A stretch of 64,000 nt of DNA from the NCBI GenBank assembly GCA_964598225.1, contig CAZRBG010000031.1:3065-67064 (forward strand), in the 5' to 3' direction. Origin of the DNA: SG8-4 sp964598225 (GTDB lineage Bacteria > Planctomycetota > Phycisphaerae > Sedimentisphaerales > Anaerobacaceae). Position numbers and translations under genes: made by a program. Below, piece by piece: positions 38,183 through 46,790 of the stretch. The notes beneath the pieces are model-generated. The model saw only the letters and a list, made by a program, of their open reading frames with translations. It did no database searches and had not been told where the DNA came from. Numbering within the stretch: the first letter of the stretch is position 1; every line of letters begins with the position of its first letter.

Positions 38183-39361
38183 TTATTTGACCGTGGCCTC
38201 GTTTGGTTCGACGCTCAACGGTTCGTTAATAACGTCGGGTACTATCGAGTTCGGATCAGCAGCATCGGCGTCTTCCACGGATTCGGCCTTTTCTTCAGGC
38301 TCGGCGGCTTCGAGCAGGTCCGCGAGGTCTTTGGTCAGATTCTTCGCCTTGTGATCGGCGATCTCATAAAGCCATCCCTCGTGCTTCGTAGTAAAAGCGG
38401 CTGCCTCGTCGCGAGCCAGCAGCTTGGCTTCCTTGGCTTTGAGTTCTTCGTCGGATTCGACTTCGGAGCCTTTTCTAATGGGCGCTGTATCTGCGAATTT
38501 AGCGGTGCAGGCTATGTATGTCTTTTCGTCCTGCTCGGTTATTCTAAGGGTGTACTCAGTAGAGTCTTTGAGCTTGCAGATATAGTGCCTCTGGAAGGTT
38601 ATATCCGCCGGCTCTTTCTGTACGTCGTCGAATCGCAGGCTTGTTAAGGCAGTCAGAACGCTTTTGGCGTCGCTTGTCTTCAGCTTCTTACCCGCCGGCA
38701 TGTCGACCAGGACAGGATCGCCGCTGTCGCTGGCTTTTTCGATTACAAATTCCCCTTTGGGTGCGCCTACCGTGACCGACTCGATTTCGTCGCTTTCTGC
38801 CGAGATAAGTTCCTGCTCGATGTAGTTCGTCGCTCCGTCGGCTATCCAGGGTACATCGGGCGAAGACAGGACTCTGTCGCTCACCTTGCTGTCGCTTGAG
38901 AGAAGTCTTACGTATGTGCCCTGGCCGAGCTCTTCTGTTTTGCCCACGACAACACCGGCGAGCAATGTCGAGTTCGGATCGGGCGTCATGAATTTGACCA
39001 CGGTTCGGGCTTTATCTTCAGTTACTTCGAGATCTTCATGGTTTTTCGGGTCTTCGGTGATAAGCTCTGTCGTCTTGATCTCAAGGCACTTGGAGATGAG
39101 GCTATTCACTTCGCTTGTTTTGGCCGGGTAGTTATCTTTTTCGGCTACTACGAAGTTCTCGCCCCGGCGCCTGAGAGTCACCGCGTCTTGCCCCGTGCCA
39201 AGGGTGATCTCGCCGATGTCGGCCGGATCCAATCCCTGGATCAAATAGGCAGGTGCATCAGTCTGAACGGTTCTTCTGTTGGCGACGCGAGACTGCACGG
39301 CCGCCCAAAACACCATAAAAACCGCAACAACAGCCAGTATCGTAAGTTTTTTATTACTCAT
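38183..39361 (-). CDS. DUF4340 membrane-anchored protein
   Basis: A 392-residue protein with one N-terminal membrane anchor (KLTILAVVAVFMVFWAAVQ) and an extracytoplasmic domain resembling DUF4340, with the opening LIQGLDPADIGEITLGTGQDAV and repeated beta-rich units. Its C-terminal tail is rich in Glu, Ala and Asp. DUF4340 genes commonly follow GldG-like genes in ABC-2 export systems, as here, where the GldG-like gene ends 23 bases upstream. It is probably the accessory, outward-facing component of that system. Substrate unknown. Confidence 0.85.
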   Translation of the reverse strand: MSNKKLTILAVVAVFMVFWAAVQSRVANRRTVQTDAPAYLIQGLDPADIGEITLGTGQDAVTLRRRGENFVVAEKDNYPAKTSEVNSLISKCLEIKTTELITEDPKNHEDLEVTEDKARTVVKFMTPDPNSTLLAGVVVGKTEELGQGTYVRLLSSDSKVSDRVLSSPDVPWIADGATNYIEQELISAESDEIESVTVGAPKGEFVIEKASDSGDPVLVDMPAGKKLKTSDAKSVLTALTSLRFDDVQKEPADITFQRHYICKLKDSTEYTLRITEQDEKTYIACTAKFADTAPIRKGSEVESDEELKAKEAKLLARDEAAAFTTKHEGWLYEIADHKAKNLTKDLADLLEAAEPEEKAESVEDADAADPNSIVPDVINEPLSVEPNEATVK

Positions 39362-39384
39362 CTATAAGCTCCTGTCGTGAAACA

Positions 39385-41367
39385 TCAAGCGTCGCTTGCA
39401 TGACTGATATAATGTCTTTTCCTCAAGGTTCGGCGCAGACCCAAAACGATAGCGATAACAAGTATGACCGCGGGAGCGCCAAGCATATTGGCCTGTCGGA
39501 GTTTGTTGCCCAGTTGCTCGATGCGTTCGCGTCTGGTCATCTTGACCTGGCGGAGCTGCCGCTCGGCTTCTCGAATTTTCAACTCGAGTTCTTTCTTTTT
39601 CTGGACGATAGTGCTGCCGATTACCTCTTCCTGACCTTCTTTTGCAGTGTTGAGAACGTTCTGCAATTCACTCCGGAAGCCTGCGATCTGTGCGTTGATC
39701 TTTTCCACTTCTGCCGCTGTTTCCGCTTCGGCTTGTCTTTCGATCTCATCGACCACTGTGAACGGCCGTTTGAAGTTGCCTCTCGACCGAATCGACGCCA
39801 ATTCGCTCGAACCGCTCAGGTCTTCGATGGCGTTCAGCATCAGCGTGCTGTTATCTCCGACGACCATCTTGCCGAAGAAGGAGTTCTGATAGGCTACCTG
39901 GTCGCTTATGAAGTCCACGTCGGAGAAGACCATAACCGAACAGTTTTCTTCAGCTACGGGCAAACCCGTTACATGTGCGGTGGTCGTTATGGTTTCATTG
40001 GGATCGTTCGGATCAGGAGATTCGTTTTCGACCTCAATACCGTTCGGGAAGCTGCTCTTCAGGCGTCCTGTAATCTGATAGCCCATAGCTACCGGCTCGG
40101 TTCCCGGCACAAATTTCTTCATCAGAGCCGGGCCGTCAAGGAACATGAGCTCATAGGGTCCGCTTATCGTAAAACTGTTTCCCCGGTTCGTAGTCGTAAT
40201 TAGAGGTTTCCGCTCAACGTCGGTCACATCGTTGGCGTCGTTCGGATCGGAGACCTCGTTCAACACGCCTGCGAACAGCATCCTGACCTGGTTGAGCTCT
40301 GCGGTAACAACGTGGTCTTCGGCAAAGCAATCGCCTTCCGGCGTAAGGTTGAGATAACCTATGATCCTCTGCGGTCGCTGATTCTGACGGATCGAAGCCA
40401 TGGATGCCAGATTTCTGTCTCCGGCGAAAGTATTAGCCGGCATCTCAAGTCCCCACGTGGTGAGAAGCTTGTTCAGATCCGAGCTGCTGTCATGCTGCAT
40501 CTGCATCTGCATGCCCGTCTGCTGAGGAGGTCTGTCGCTGAAACAGTGAGGATCGACGCATACGATTGTTCTGCCGCCTTTGAGCACGTACTGATCTATC
40601 GCGAAAAGCGTTTGCTCGGAAAGTCCCTTGGGTTGGATAACCAACAGAATATCGACATCGTTTATGTCGTTGACGTCCGTGGGAACTCTTTCGACTTCAT
40701 ATTGTTTGCGCAACTGCTCGACAAACGCCCACGGCGGTTCGGGCTGCTGGCCCTGCCGCATCATCATCTCGCGCATATATCCGCTCACGTCCTGGCCCAT
40801 AACCGGTAGCGAGCTTAGCACGCCTATCTTTTCCTTCTGCCGGGTAACGGCAGTGTCTATCAGGTAGCTTATGTCGTACTCGACAAAGTTCTGCCGATCC
40901 GGCGAGAAAAACGGGATGGCCTTCTCGACGCCGAACTGTGTCTGCACGACCAGGCCGAAGAAAAAGTTTTCCTCTTCCGTTATTGGAAATCGCCGAAGGC
41001 CGTATTTCATCGCTTCCGCCTCCTCATCCGAGAAGGGACGCGGGTCGATGATCTCCAACTCGACCATGCCGTTAGAGGCCGAGACGTATTGTTCCAGCAA
41101 CGCCTTGACGTATTCGTAATAATTGTTGAAGAATCTTATCTGGTCGGGGCCTTTGAAGGCTGCGGTCTTGGCGTAGTAGAGTTTTGCTTTGACGGGTTGA
41201 TTAAGTCTATTGAGAATCGACTTTGTGCCGTCCGAGAGTTCGTAAAGCTGCTGCTCGGTAATATCAACCTTGAGAGATTTTCCGATATTCTGGGCGATGC
41301 TTATCGCGGAAAAAGCAATCACCAGGACAAGGACCGCACCAATAATAGCTCGTATCGTTCGGTTCAT
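39385..41367 (-). CDS. GldG-like ABC transporter auxiliary protein
   Basis: A 660-residue protein: N-terminal membrane helix (IIGAVLVLVIAFSAISIAQ), a large extracytoplasmic domain with the DUF4350/ABC_transp_aux pattern (DGTKSILNRLNQPVKAKLYY, PKGLSEQTLFAIDQYVLKGG, VCVDPH), a charged coiled coil (about 555-625, QKKKELELKIREAERQLRQ) and a C-terminal membrane helix. The start ATG shares its first base with the last base of the permease stop codon (TAATG), indicating tight translational coupling. In Bacteroidetes GldG is part of the gliding complex with GldF; here gliding is not implied, and an export or envelope role is more likely. Confidence 0.9.
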   Translation of the reverse strand: MNRTIRAIIGAVLVLVIAFSAISIAQNIGKSLKVDITEQQLYELSDGTKSILNRLNQPVKAKLYYAKTAAFKGPDQIRFFNNYYEYVKALLEQYVSASNGMVELEIIDPRPFSDEEAEAMKYGLRRFPITEEENFFFGLVVQTQFGVEKAIPFFSPDRQNFVEYDISYLIDTAVTRQKEKIGVLSSLPVMGQDVSGYMREMMMRQGQQPEPPWAFVEQLRKQYEVERVPTDVNDINDVDILLVIQPKGLSEQTLFAIDQYVLKGGRTIVCVDPHCFSDRPPQQTGMQMQMQHDSSSDLNKLLTTWGLEMPANTFAGDRNLASMASIRQNQRPQRIIGYLNLTPEGDCFAEDHVVTAELNQVRMLFAGVLNEVSDPNDANDVTDVERKPLITTTNRGNSFTISGPYELMFLDGPALMKKFVPGTEPVAMGYQITGRLKSSFPNGIEVENESPDPNDPNETITTTAHVTGLPVAEENCSVMVFSDVDFISDQVAYQNSFFGKMVVGDNSTLMLNAIEDLSGSSELASIRSRGNFKRPFTVVDEIERQAEAETAAEVEKINAQIAGFRSELQNVLNTAKEGQEEVIGSTIVQKKKELELKIREAERQLRQVKMTRRERIEQLGNKLRQANMLGAPAVILVIAIVLGLRRTLRKRHYISHASDA

Positions 41368-42098
41368 TATCTTGCCTTCCTTTCATCTAAAACAATAGTA
41401 CAGGCGGCGATCCACCCGACGATCAACAGTATGAAATACGAAAGGTCGCCAAATTTCAGCACGCCTCTCTGGATCGACTCGAAATGCGCCTGAAAGCTCA
41501 TGTCTTCTATCGCTGAGACCAGACCGGCCGGCAAAAACGTCGAAACGTAGTTCAGCGTCGTCGGCATACCGGCGAAAACCAGTACGGCACAGGCGACTAC
41601 CGCCAGGACAAAACTAATGACCTGATTCTTACTTAAAGCCGAGAAGAAGCACCCGATAGCCAGAAAGCCGCCCGCCATCAACATGCTTCCGAGATATCCC
41701 GTTACGATCAGGCCGCCGTCCGGGTTGCCAAGGTAGGCGACTGTAATTACCATAGGAAACGTCAGCGCCAGGGCGATTCCAAGAAATACCCAGGCTGCGA
41801 AAAACTTGCCCAAAACCGCCTGCGGTATCGTTATCGGCAGAGTCAACAGCAGCTCGATAGAGCCGACCTTTCTCTCCTCGGCCCACAGTCGCATTGCCGT
41901 CGACGGCACCATGAAAACGAACAACAATGGTAGGTTCTTGAAAAACGCGCTCATGTCCGCCTGCCGCATTGCGTAGAAGCCCTCTTTGAACGCCAGATAT
42001 CCGGAAAAGAACAGGAAGATCACGAGAAACACGTAGGCAAGAGGCGTCGCGAAATATCCTTTCAACTCTCTCTTGAACACTGCCTTGAAACTATTCAT
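41367..42098 (-). CDS. ABC-2 type permease (GldF-like)
   Basis: A 243-residue integral membrane permease with six predicted helices, starting MNSFKAVFKRELKGYFATPLA, a signature of the GldF/ABC-2 family. The MRLWAEERKVGSIELLLTLP stretch between helices 2 and 3 is the usual ABC coupling region. It overlaps the GldG-like gene by one base and lies downstream of the ATPase gene, separated by about 200 bases of repetitive spacer. Confidence 0.92.
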   Translation of the reverse strand: MNSFKAVFKRELKGYFATPLAYVFLVIFLFFSGYLAFKEGFYAMRQADMSAFFKNLPLLFVFMVPSTAMRLWAEERKVGSIELLLTLPITIPQAVLGKFFAAWVFLGIALALTFPMVITVAYLGNPDGGLIVTGYLGSMLMAGGFLAIGCFFSALSKNQVISFVLAVVACAVLVFAGMPTTLNYVSTFLPAGLVSAIEDMSFQAHFESIQRGVLKFGDLSYFILLIVGWIAACTIVLDERKAR

Positions 42099-42153
42099 CG
42101 ATTATTGCTCCTTTTGGATAACGAGAGACGATAGATAGGGAGGGACGAGAGAG

Positions 42154-42260
42154 GATGGACGAGGGACGAAACTGAGTGCAGGGATAAGCTTGTCTCCATG
42201 CAAGGAGGGAATGTTTTCTGCATCGACCTTCGTCCATCGTCATTCGTCCTTTCGTCCATC
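42154..42260. repeat. Inverted repeat in the ABC operon spacer
   Basis: GATGGACGAGGGACGAA at 42154-42170 is matched, with one base inserted, by the complement of 42243-42260. A further GACGA/TCGTC-rich copy (TTCGTCCATCGTC) lies at 42229-42241. The element fills the unusually long spacer between the ATPase and permease genes and could fold into a long stem. Confidence 0.6.
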
Positions 42261-42296
42261 GGTATTTTCATGCTTGTCATTCGCATAGTATCTCTT

Positions 42297-43055
42297 CTAT
42301 GCGCTTTTGGCTTTTCTCCGTGAGGAGTCCCCAGGACTGCCGGTATTGGCTGAGGTGATCTTGCGGAATACGCTGTCGAGGCTGCACTGGTATTTTTCCT
42401 TCAGTGCTTTGGGAGTTGAATCCACCAGTATCCGGCCCCTGGCGATGATTATCGTTCGCGTACAAACGGCATCCACTTCCTCGAGAATGTGGGTCGAGAC
42501 GATGATACACTTGTCTTTGGCCATTTTGCTGATGAGCTTTCTGACCTCATGCTTCTGGTTGGGATCCAGGCCGTCGGTCGGTTCGTCGAGGATCAGCACC
42601 CGGGGATCGTGAATGAGCGCCTGAGCCAGTCCGACGCGGCGTTTGTAACCTTTGGACAGCGTGTCGATGGTCTGGTGGTATACCGATTCGATCGAACAGG
42701 CCGGTACCACCCGGTCGAGCGCCTGCTTGCGAGCACCGCCCTTGATCTCTCTGGCGTCGCAGATGAAGTTCAGAAAACCCCCGACCGTCATTTCGTTGTA
42801 TGCCGGGACGTTTTCCGCCAGATAGCCGAGGGATTTCTTCACTCCTACGGGGTCCTCAAGAATATCGTGCCCGCAGACGGTGGCCGTGCCGTTGTCGGGC
42901 CTGAGAAAGCACGCCAGAATCCGCATGGCGGTCGTCTTGCCGGCGCCGTTCGGGCCGAGCAGGCCGAGGACCTCTCCTTGTTCTACATTGAACGATATGC
43001 CGTCAACTGCGACGACCGGCCCGAAGCTGCGCCGAAGCTTTTTGACCTCTATCAT
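42297..43055 (-). CDS. ABC transporter ATP-binding protein
   Basis: A 252-residue ATPase for the ABC-2 export system. Walker A is GPNGAGKT, the Q-loop region LGYLAEN, the signature LSKGYKRRVGLAQAL and Walker B VLILDEPTDGLDP, followed by the H-loop IIVSTHI. The ATG at 43055 follows GGAG at the usual distance; a GTG at 43067 is in frame. The C-terminal 25 residues are an alanine/serine/lysine-rich extension beyond the common domain. Its partners are the permease, GldG-like and DUF4340 genes downstream. Confidence 0.94.
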   Translation of the reverse strand: MIEVKKLRRSFGPVVAVDGISFNVEQGEVLGLLGPNGAGKTTAMRILACFLRPDNGTATVCGHDILEDPVGVKKSLGYLAENVPAYNEMTVGGFLNFICDAREIKGGARKQALDRVVPACSIESVYHQTIDTLSKGYKRRVGLAQALIHDPRVLILDEPTDGLDPNQKHEVRKLISKMAKDKCIIVSTHILEEVDAVCTRTIIIARGRILVDSTPKALKEKYQCSLDSVFRKITSANTGSPGDSSRRKAKSA

Positions 43056-43481
43056 ATCCATCTCCACAATTTCAGGAACCGATTTTCACCCCGCAATCAA
43101 GCCACATCGCCGCGGGGGTGTACAAATTTACGCAAAAAATTCAGCCTGTCAAGACCTAATTCGCCAAAAACCGATCAGGATGCCAGGTCACCGGGGCCGG
43201 TAGGTGTGCACACTCTACCGTGTCGCGGACATCTTGTCCGCGCTTCGAGGACAATGTCATTCCTGCGCAGGCAGGAACGCCCTCGACACACTCCGGTGTG
43301 CGGTACTATGGACTCCTGACGCAGTGCACAGCCTACCACCTCAAGCTGTCTCTCCGGATGTAGTATTATCCCGAATTTGCTCAAACATACTTGACAGACA
43401 ATACTATCTTTGGGATGATTTTGTTCGGATTTTGTAATCGCCGTCCCTACCGGATGGCCTATCCGTTAAAATGGGGGACTT
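43056..43481. other. Intergenic region with a MITE-like element
   Basis: No convincing coding sequence in these 426 bases between divergently oriented genes. The region holds the promoters of the ABC operon (minus) and the DUF362 gene (plus), neither clearly recognisable, and the inverted-repeat element at 43199-43336. Confidence 0.6.
43199..43336. repeat. MITE-like element with GGTAGG...GTGCAC termini
   Basis: The ends are near-perfect inverted copies: GGTAGGTGTGCAC (43199-43211) and GTGCACAGCCTACC (43323-43336), differing by one indel. Inside are further hairpins: GCGGAC-ATCTT-GTCCGC (43225-43241), TTCCTGC/GCAGGAA (43260-43277) and GTGTCG/CGACAC (43220, 43284). Total length is 138 bases with no coding potential. 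Confidence 0.7.
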
Positions 43482-44273
43482 ATGGGTCTTGTAGCTAAAG
43501 TCAAGTTCACTGATTATCGCAGCAGTATCGCTAAAGCCCTGGATCTCGTGGGCGCCGCCGAACATTTGCCGCAGCAGGGCCTTATAATTATCAAGCCCAA
43601 TCTGACAAACTCCTCTCCCCCGCCGGTTACGACGAGCGTTGACGCCGCCGAGGCGGTCTACGACTACTGCGAAGCCCGCACGAAGGCCGAAATCGCGATA
43701 GGCGACGGCTGCGGAAGCGGCGTAACCGCCGAAGTCTTCGCCAAGCTGGGCTATCGCGCTCTTTCCGAGAAACGCGGCATCCGACTGATCGACTTCAATG
43801 ACGGCGAGACAATCCTGCTGAAAGACAAAAACGCTCTGCATTTGAAGAAGTTCCACATGCCGTCGATTGTTCCAGATGCGTTCGTAATCTCGCTGCCGGT
43901 CCTTAAGGACCACAGCTTCACCGGCACGACAATCGCGATGAAGAATATGTTCGGCATCGCCCCGGGCAAATTCTACTCCGGCGGCTGGAACAAGGCAAAG
44001 CTTCACAGCCCCTCGACCGACGAATCGGTGGTCGATATCTGCCGCTACAAAAAGCCCGATCTGTCGGTGGTTGACGCCTCCGTTGCGCTGTCGGGAATGC
44101 ACCTTTCCGGCACGCCGAAAAAACTCGGCCTGATCCTCGCGAGCTTCGACCCGGTCGCCGTCGATACCGTCGGCAGCAAGCTGATGGGCCACGACCCCAA
44201 CAACCTGCCGTACCTCACCCTCTCCAACAACCTCCACGGCCAAATGGACCACATCGCAATAGCAACCGGCTGA
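43482..44273 (+). CDS. DUF362 domain protein
   Basis: A 263-residue DUF362-family protein. The conserved elements are IIIKPNLTNSSPPPVTTSVD near residue 35, GDGCGSG near 76, FVISLPVLKDHSFTGTTIAMKNMFGI near 130 (split here for length) and the closing FDPVAVDTVGSKLMG. Members often carry or neighbour 4Fe-4S ferredoxin domains; this one has none and is close to the minimal family length. The start ATG lies ten bases after a GGGGGAC stretch that can act as the ribosome site. It stands alone between an ABC operon on the other strand and the metal island. Function is unknown. Confidence 0.9.
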   Translation: MGLVAKVKFTDYRSSIAKALDLVGAAEHLPQQGLIIIKPNLTNSSPPPVTTSVDAAEAVYDYCEARTKAEIAIGDGCGSGVTAEVFAKLGYRALSEKRGIRLIDFNDGETILLKDKNALHLKKFHMPSIVPDAFVISLPVLKDHSFTGTTIAMKNMFGIAPGKFYSGGWNKAKLHSPSTDESVVDICRYKKPDLSVVDASVALSGMHLSGTPKKLGLILASFDPVAVDTVGSKLMGHDPNNLPYLTLSNNLHGQMDHIAIATG

Positions 44274-44369
44274 TTCCGAGTATTACCGTTATTAGCGGTT
44301 TTTGAGACTACCCCGCCAATTCGACTTGAGCAACTTTTAGCCCTGAGCGGCACACTGCGAATACGTAAG

Positions 44370-44428
44370 GTGGGGCTTGCCCCACCGTTCTAATTGATGG
44401 CAACAATCATAGTGGGGCAAGCCCCACC
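44370..44428. repeat. Two REP-like palindromes, GTGGGGC family copies 2 and 3
   Basis: Two copies of GTGGGGC-NN-GCCCCAC at about 44370-44385 (loop TT) and 44413-44428 (loop AA), about 27 bases apart. The loops are complementary, so the copies are in opposite orientation. They precede the metal island. Confidence 0.8.
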
Positions 44429-44546
44429 CTCGGGACTCAGCGATTTGCTAAGGCGATTTAGGCAAAATCCCCATTGTGGCAGTATGAAGTTCTTCGTATC
44501 GTCGTTTGTATTGAAACAGCATATAATCCGAATCAAGAGACATTTC

Positions 44547-44903
44547 ATGATAGGCATAAAGCACTGCGACAAATGCGGATTTCGGCATGGCGGCGGCCAC
44601 TGCTGCATCGACATATATCAACAGTTGGGCCACGCCGAGGGGCCGTCTGTGGCGAGGAAGGTCCTGCTCGCATTCGTAGTTCCATTGCTGGTGTTCACGG
44701 GCAGCCTGATTTTGACGAGCGGTCTTCTCTCCGCATGGCTTGCTGAAGGAAGCACGAAGTCATTTATCACATTCCTGATAGCACTTGCAGTGACGGCCGC
44801 ATGCGTACAGCTTATCCGGGTGCTTACCAGAAAAGAGATAGAAACCAAAGATAGCGTACAAAAAAGTAAAGCAGGGCAATTTTCGAAAGGACAAGAAAAA
44901 TGA
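44547..44903 (+). CDS. Small Cys-rich two-helix membrane protein
   Basis: A 118-residue protein. The N-terminus has a dense metal-site-like cluster (HCDKCGFRHGGGHCC, residues 5-19), followed by two membrane helices (about 44-66 and 73-93) and a lysine-rich tail. The layout loosely resembles RseC/SoxR-reducing-system proteins, but I do not claim membership. The ATG at 44547 is chosen because AAGAGA precedes it and because the frame upstream crosses the REP-like repeats. Its stop overlaps the start of the first methionine-rich exported protein gene by four bases, so it is part of the metal island. Confidence 0.6.
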   Translation: MIGIKHCDKCGFRHGGGHCCIDIYQQLGHAEGPSVARKVLLAFVVPLLVFTGSLILTSGLLSAWLAEGSTKSFITFLIALAVTAACVQLIRVLTRKEIETKDSVQKSKAGQFSKGQEK

Positions 44904-45406
44904 AAAAGTACTGGAGAATCATAGCGTTGGTGGCAACCGTGGCACTGGTGAGTTCGTACATGGCTTTCGGCCAGAAACAAAAAAGCCGTATGATGGCCGC
45001 GAAGAGTAAAAAGCCTGATACCAAGCAGGATGTGAGCGTCAAGGCTAGGGACAATATGGTGCATGTCGCTATCGACGGACAGCCGGTCCTGAAGATGAAC
45101 ATTGACGAGTGGGGTGGGTCTGACAAACCTGCCGCCAGGATGTGTAAAATGCACAAAATGATGGGAAAGGCCATGACACAGCCACACATGGTCAGCACCT
45201 CCGACGGAGGCGTTGTCGTGCGTATGGGCGACAAACTGCTTAAATACAGCGCCCAACTGGACCTCGTAGCCGAGACAAAGCTCAAGATGGACATGCAGTC
45301 GATGGAGCAGAAGATGAAGAAGATGATGGAAAGCTGCCCGATGTGCAAGAAAATGATGAGGCGCTCCGCTCAGAAGTCAAAAGCTTCTTCTTCGACGGCA
45401 AAGTAG
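44900..45406 (+). CDS. Exported Met/Cys-rich protein, paralogue A
   Basis: A 168-residue exported protein with an N-terminal signal (MKKYWRIIALVATVALVSSY). Potential soft-metal ligands are concentrated in ARMCKMHKMMGKAM and in the C-terminal MKKMMESCPMCKKMMR. The core TSDGGVVVRMGDKLLKYSAQ and the following MDMQSMEQKMKKMMESCPM align with paralogue B at 45531, so the two share a conserved domain of about 60 residues. A CxxC in a Met-rich setting suggests periplasmic Cu+ or Ag+ binding. I know no named family for it. Confidence 0.8.
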   Translation: MKKYWRIIALVATVALVSSYMAFGQKQKSRMMAAKSKKPDTKQDVSVKARDNMVHVAIDGQPVLKMNIDEWGGSDKPAARMCKMHKMMGKAMTQPHMVSTSDGGVVVRMGDKLLKYSAQLDLVAETKLKMDMQSMEQKMKKMMESCPMCKKMMRRSAQKSKASSSTAK

Positions 45407-45530
45407 CGCAACTCTCTATCCGGCTTACGCACGGTGCGGACGAGCGTCAGTCTCGAACAAGTGATTGATGAACTTACGAAGATTTCTCGGGTGAGAAATC
45501 AAGAACCATATTTTTGAAAGGAGAATTACA

Positions 45531-45932
45531 ATGAAAAAGGAATGGAAAATCGCAGTTTTGGTGGCTGTAGTGGCTGTGGCTGGTTCGTATATGGCCTTCG
45601 GCCAACGTCAAAGAGGTGGCATGATGGGCGGAGGCATGATGCGCGGTCCTAATATGCAGCCGGGGGCCGGCATGGAGATGTGCCCGATGTGCGGCGGCAT
45701 GATGATGGGCAAGACCGTTGCGCCTACAAGTGACGGCGGCGCGCTCGTCTCGGTGGGAACCATGCTGGTGAAGTACAACGCCTCGATGGAAAAGGTCAAG
45801 GAAGTGGAGATCCCGATGGACATCGAGAAAATGTCCCAGCAAATGGAAAAGATGATGGAAAACTGCCCCATGCACAAGAAGATGATGCAGATGATGCAGC
45901 AAAAGATGCAGGGCCAGAAAGAGGGCTCTTAA
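45531..45932 (+). CDS. Exported Met-rich protein, paralogue B
   Basis: A 133-residue exported protein (signal MKKEWKIAVLVAVVAVAGSY) in which roughly one residue in five is methionine. Metal-site-like segments are RGGMMGGGMMRGPNM, MEMCPMCGGMMMG and ENCPMHKKMMQMMQQKM. It keeps the shared core of paralogue A (TSDGGALVSVGTMLVKYNAS, then MDIEKMSQQMEKMMENCPM). A good AAGGAGAA ribosome site precedes the ATG. The MxxM and CxxC content points to Cu+ or Ag+ binding in the periplasm, consistent with the downstream CopB-type ATPase. Confidence 0.82.
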   Translation: MKKEWKIAVLVAVVAVAGSYMAFGQRQRGGMMGGGMMRGPNMQPGAGMEMCPMCGGMMMGKTVAPTSDGGALVSVGTMLVKYNASMEKVKEVEIPMDIEKMSQQMEKMMENCPMHKKMMQMMQQKMQGQKEGS

Positions 45933-46017
45933 TTCGAGGCTCGCTTGATCGCTCATTGGGATGCGCCTTACTGCCGAACCGTACCGAGAGGCCATAGATT
46001 GCCACTGAAACACAGCG

Positions 46018-46059
46018 ACCCTGAGGCGGGCGTCTTTTCGAAAGGCGCCCGCTTAGGGT
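46018..46059. terminator. Strong stem-loop between island genes
   Basis: GCGGGCGTCTT pairs with AAGGCGCCCGC with one mismatch around a short TTCGA loop, and the stem extends outward with ACCCT/AGGGT. There is no T-run on either side, so it may be a factor-assisted terminator, processing site or attenuator separating the exported Met-rich gene from the SHOCT gene. Confidence 0.5.
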
Positions 46060-46101
46060 GATTCGTCTGTAGGGAAGAATAGAATGTAGTGGAGTTCAAT
46101 A

Positions 46102-46407
46102 ATGTTTATAAAAGACATGTTTTGTGGAATTGATAGAGCGCAACGAACAGGTATCCTCGGCCAGATGTTTCGTCACATGGACGGCGGTATGCATGGATGG
46201 CACTGGATTCTGGGAATCTTGGTTGTCGTTGTATGCCTTGCCGGAATCGCGGCGCTGATTTACTTTTTGACTCGCCATACCCAGCAAAGCCCCGACATCA
46301 ACTCGCGGAAGGACGAAACGCCGCTCGACACGTTGAAAAAACGCTTTGCGGAGGGCGAAATCACAAAAGAACAGTTCGAAGAGATGAAGAAAGATCTCCG
46401 AGCATGA
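46102..46407 (+). CDS. Single-pass SHOCT-domain membrane protein
   Basis: A 101-residue protein with an N-terminal segment rich in His and Met (FRHMDGGMHGWHW), one membrane helix (ILGILVVVVCLAGIAALIYFL) and a C-terminal SHOCT motif (PLDTLKKRFAEGEITKEQFE). SHOCT domains are short oligomerisation modules. Such small His/Met-preceded SHOCT membrane proteins are frequent in copper and silver resistance loci, where their role is unknown. It has the same orientation as its neighbours. Confidence 0.82.
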   Translation: MFIKDMFCGIDRAQRTGILGQMFRHMDGGMHGWHWILGILVVVVCLAGIAALIYFLTRHTQQSPDINSRKDETPLDTLKKRFAEGEITKEQFEEMKKDLRA

Positions 46408-46487
46408 GGCGGGTCGCCGATGGACGCCTCAGCCGCTTTTCGCGAGAATCTTGGAACGAACCGGAAGGCAACGCCGTTTATTAAAGA

Positions 46488-46790
46488 GTGGCAGAGACGA
46501 AAAAGATCATGGACAGATTGAGCATAACGCGGCTTAGTTTTGCATGCGCGACGTTGCTCGCCGGCTTGTACGGCGCGAGCATGTTGATAGTAATGACCGG
46601 CCCGCGAGACCTCGTTGTCGCATTTTTCAACAGCGTTTTTCACGGGATCGACGTAACGCCGATTATGCGCTGGGAGATGCCGTGGTGGGAAATGTTGGTC
46701 GGCATAACGGAGGTGTTTATTATCGGCTGGCTCTGCGGTGCTGCGCTGGCGACTTTGTACAATATGCCCGGCGGGAAGGCGGAGAAGTAA
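46488..46790 (+). CDS. DUF5676-like small membrane protein
   Basis: A 100-residue protein with two or three membrane segments, matching the DUF5676 pattern: an N-terminal helix, the loop VVAFFNSVFHGIDVTPI, then WWEMLVGITEVFIIGWLCG and the closing LATLYN. The called start is GTG at 46488; an ATG at 46509 (MDRLSITR) is a good alternative. The next gene starts immediately after the stop codon. A truncated second copy is at 49925. Function unknown; family members recur in metal-transport loci. Confidence 0.75.
   Translation: MAETKKIMDRLSITRLSFACATLLAGLYGASMLIVMTGPRDLVVAFFNSVFHGIDVTPIMRWEMPWWEMLVGITEVFIIGWLCGAALATLYNMPGGKAEK

Noticed and set aside
44394..44546. Longer N-terminus for the Cys-rich membrane protein
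   Set aside because: The extension is encoded by the REP-like repeat and has no ribosome site; the start at 44547 gives a sensible N-terminus.
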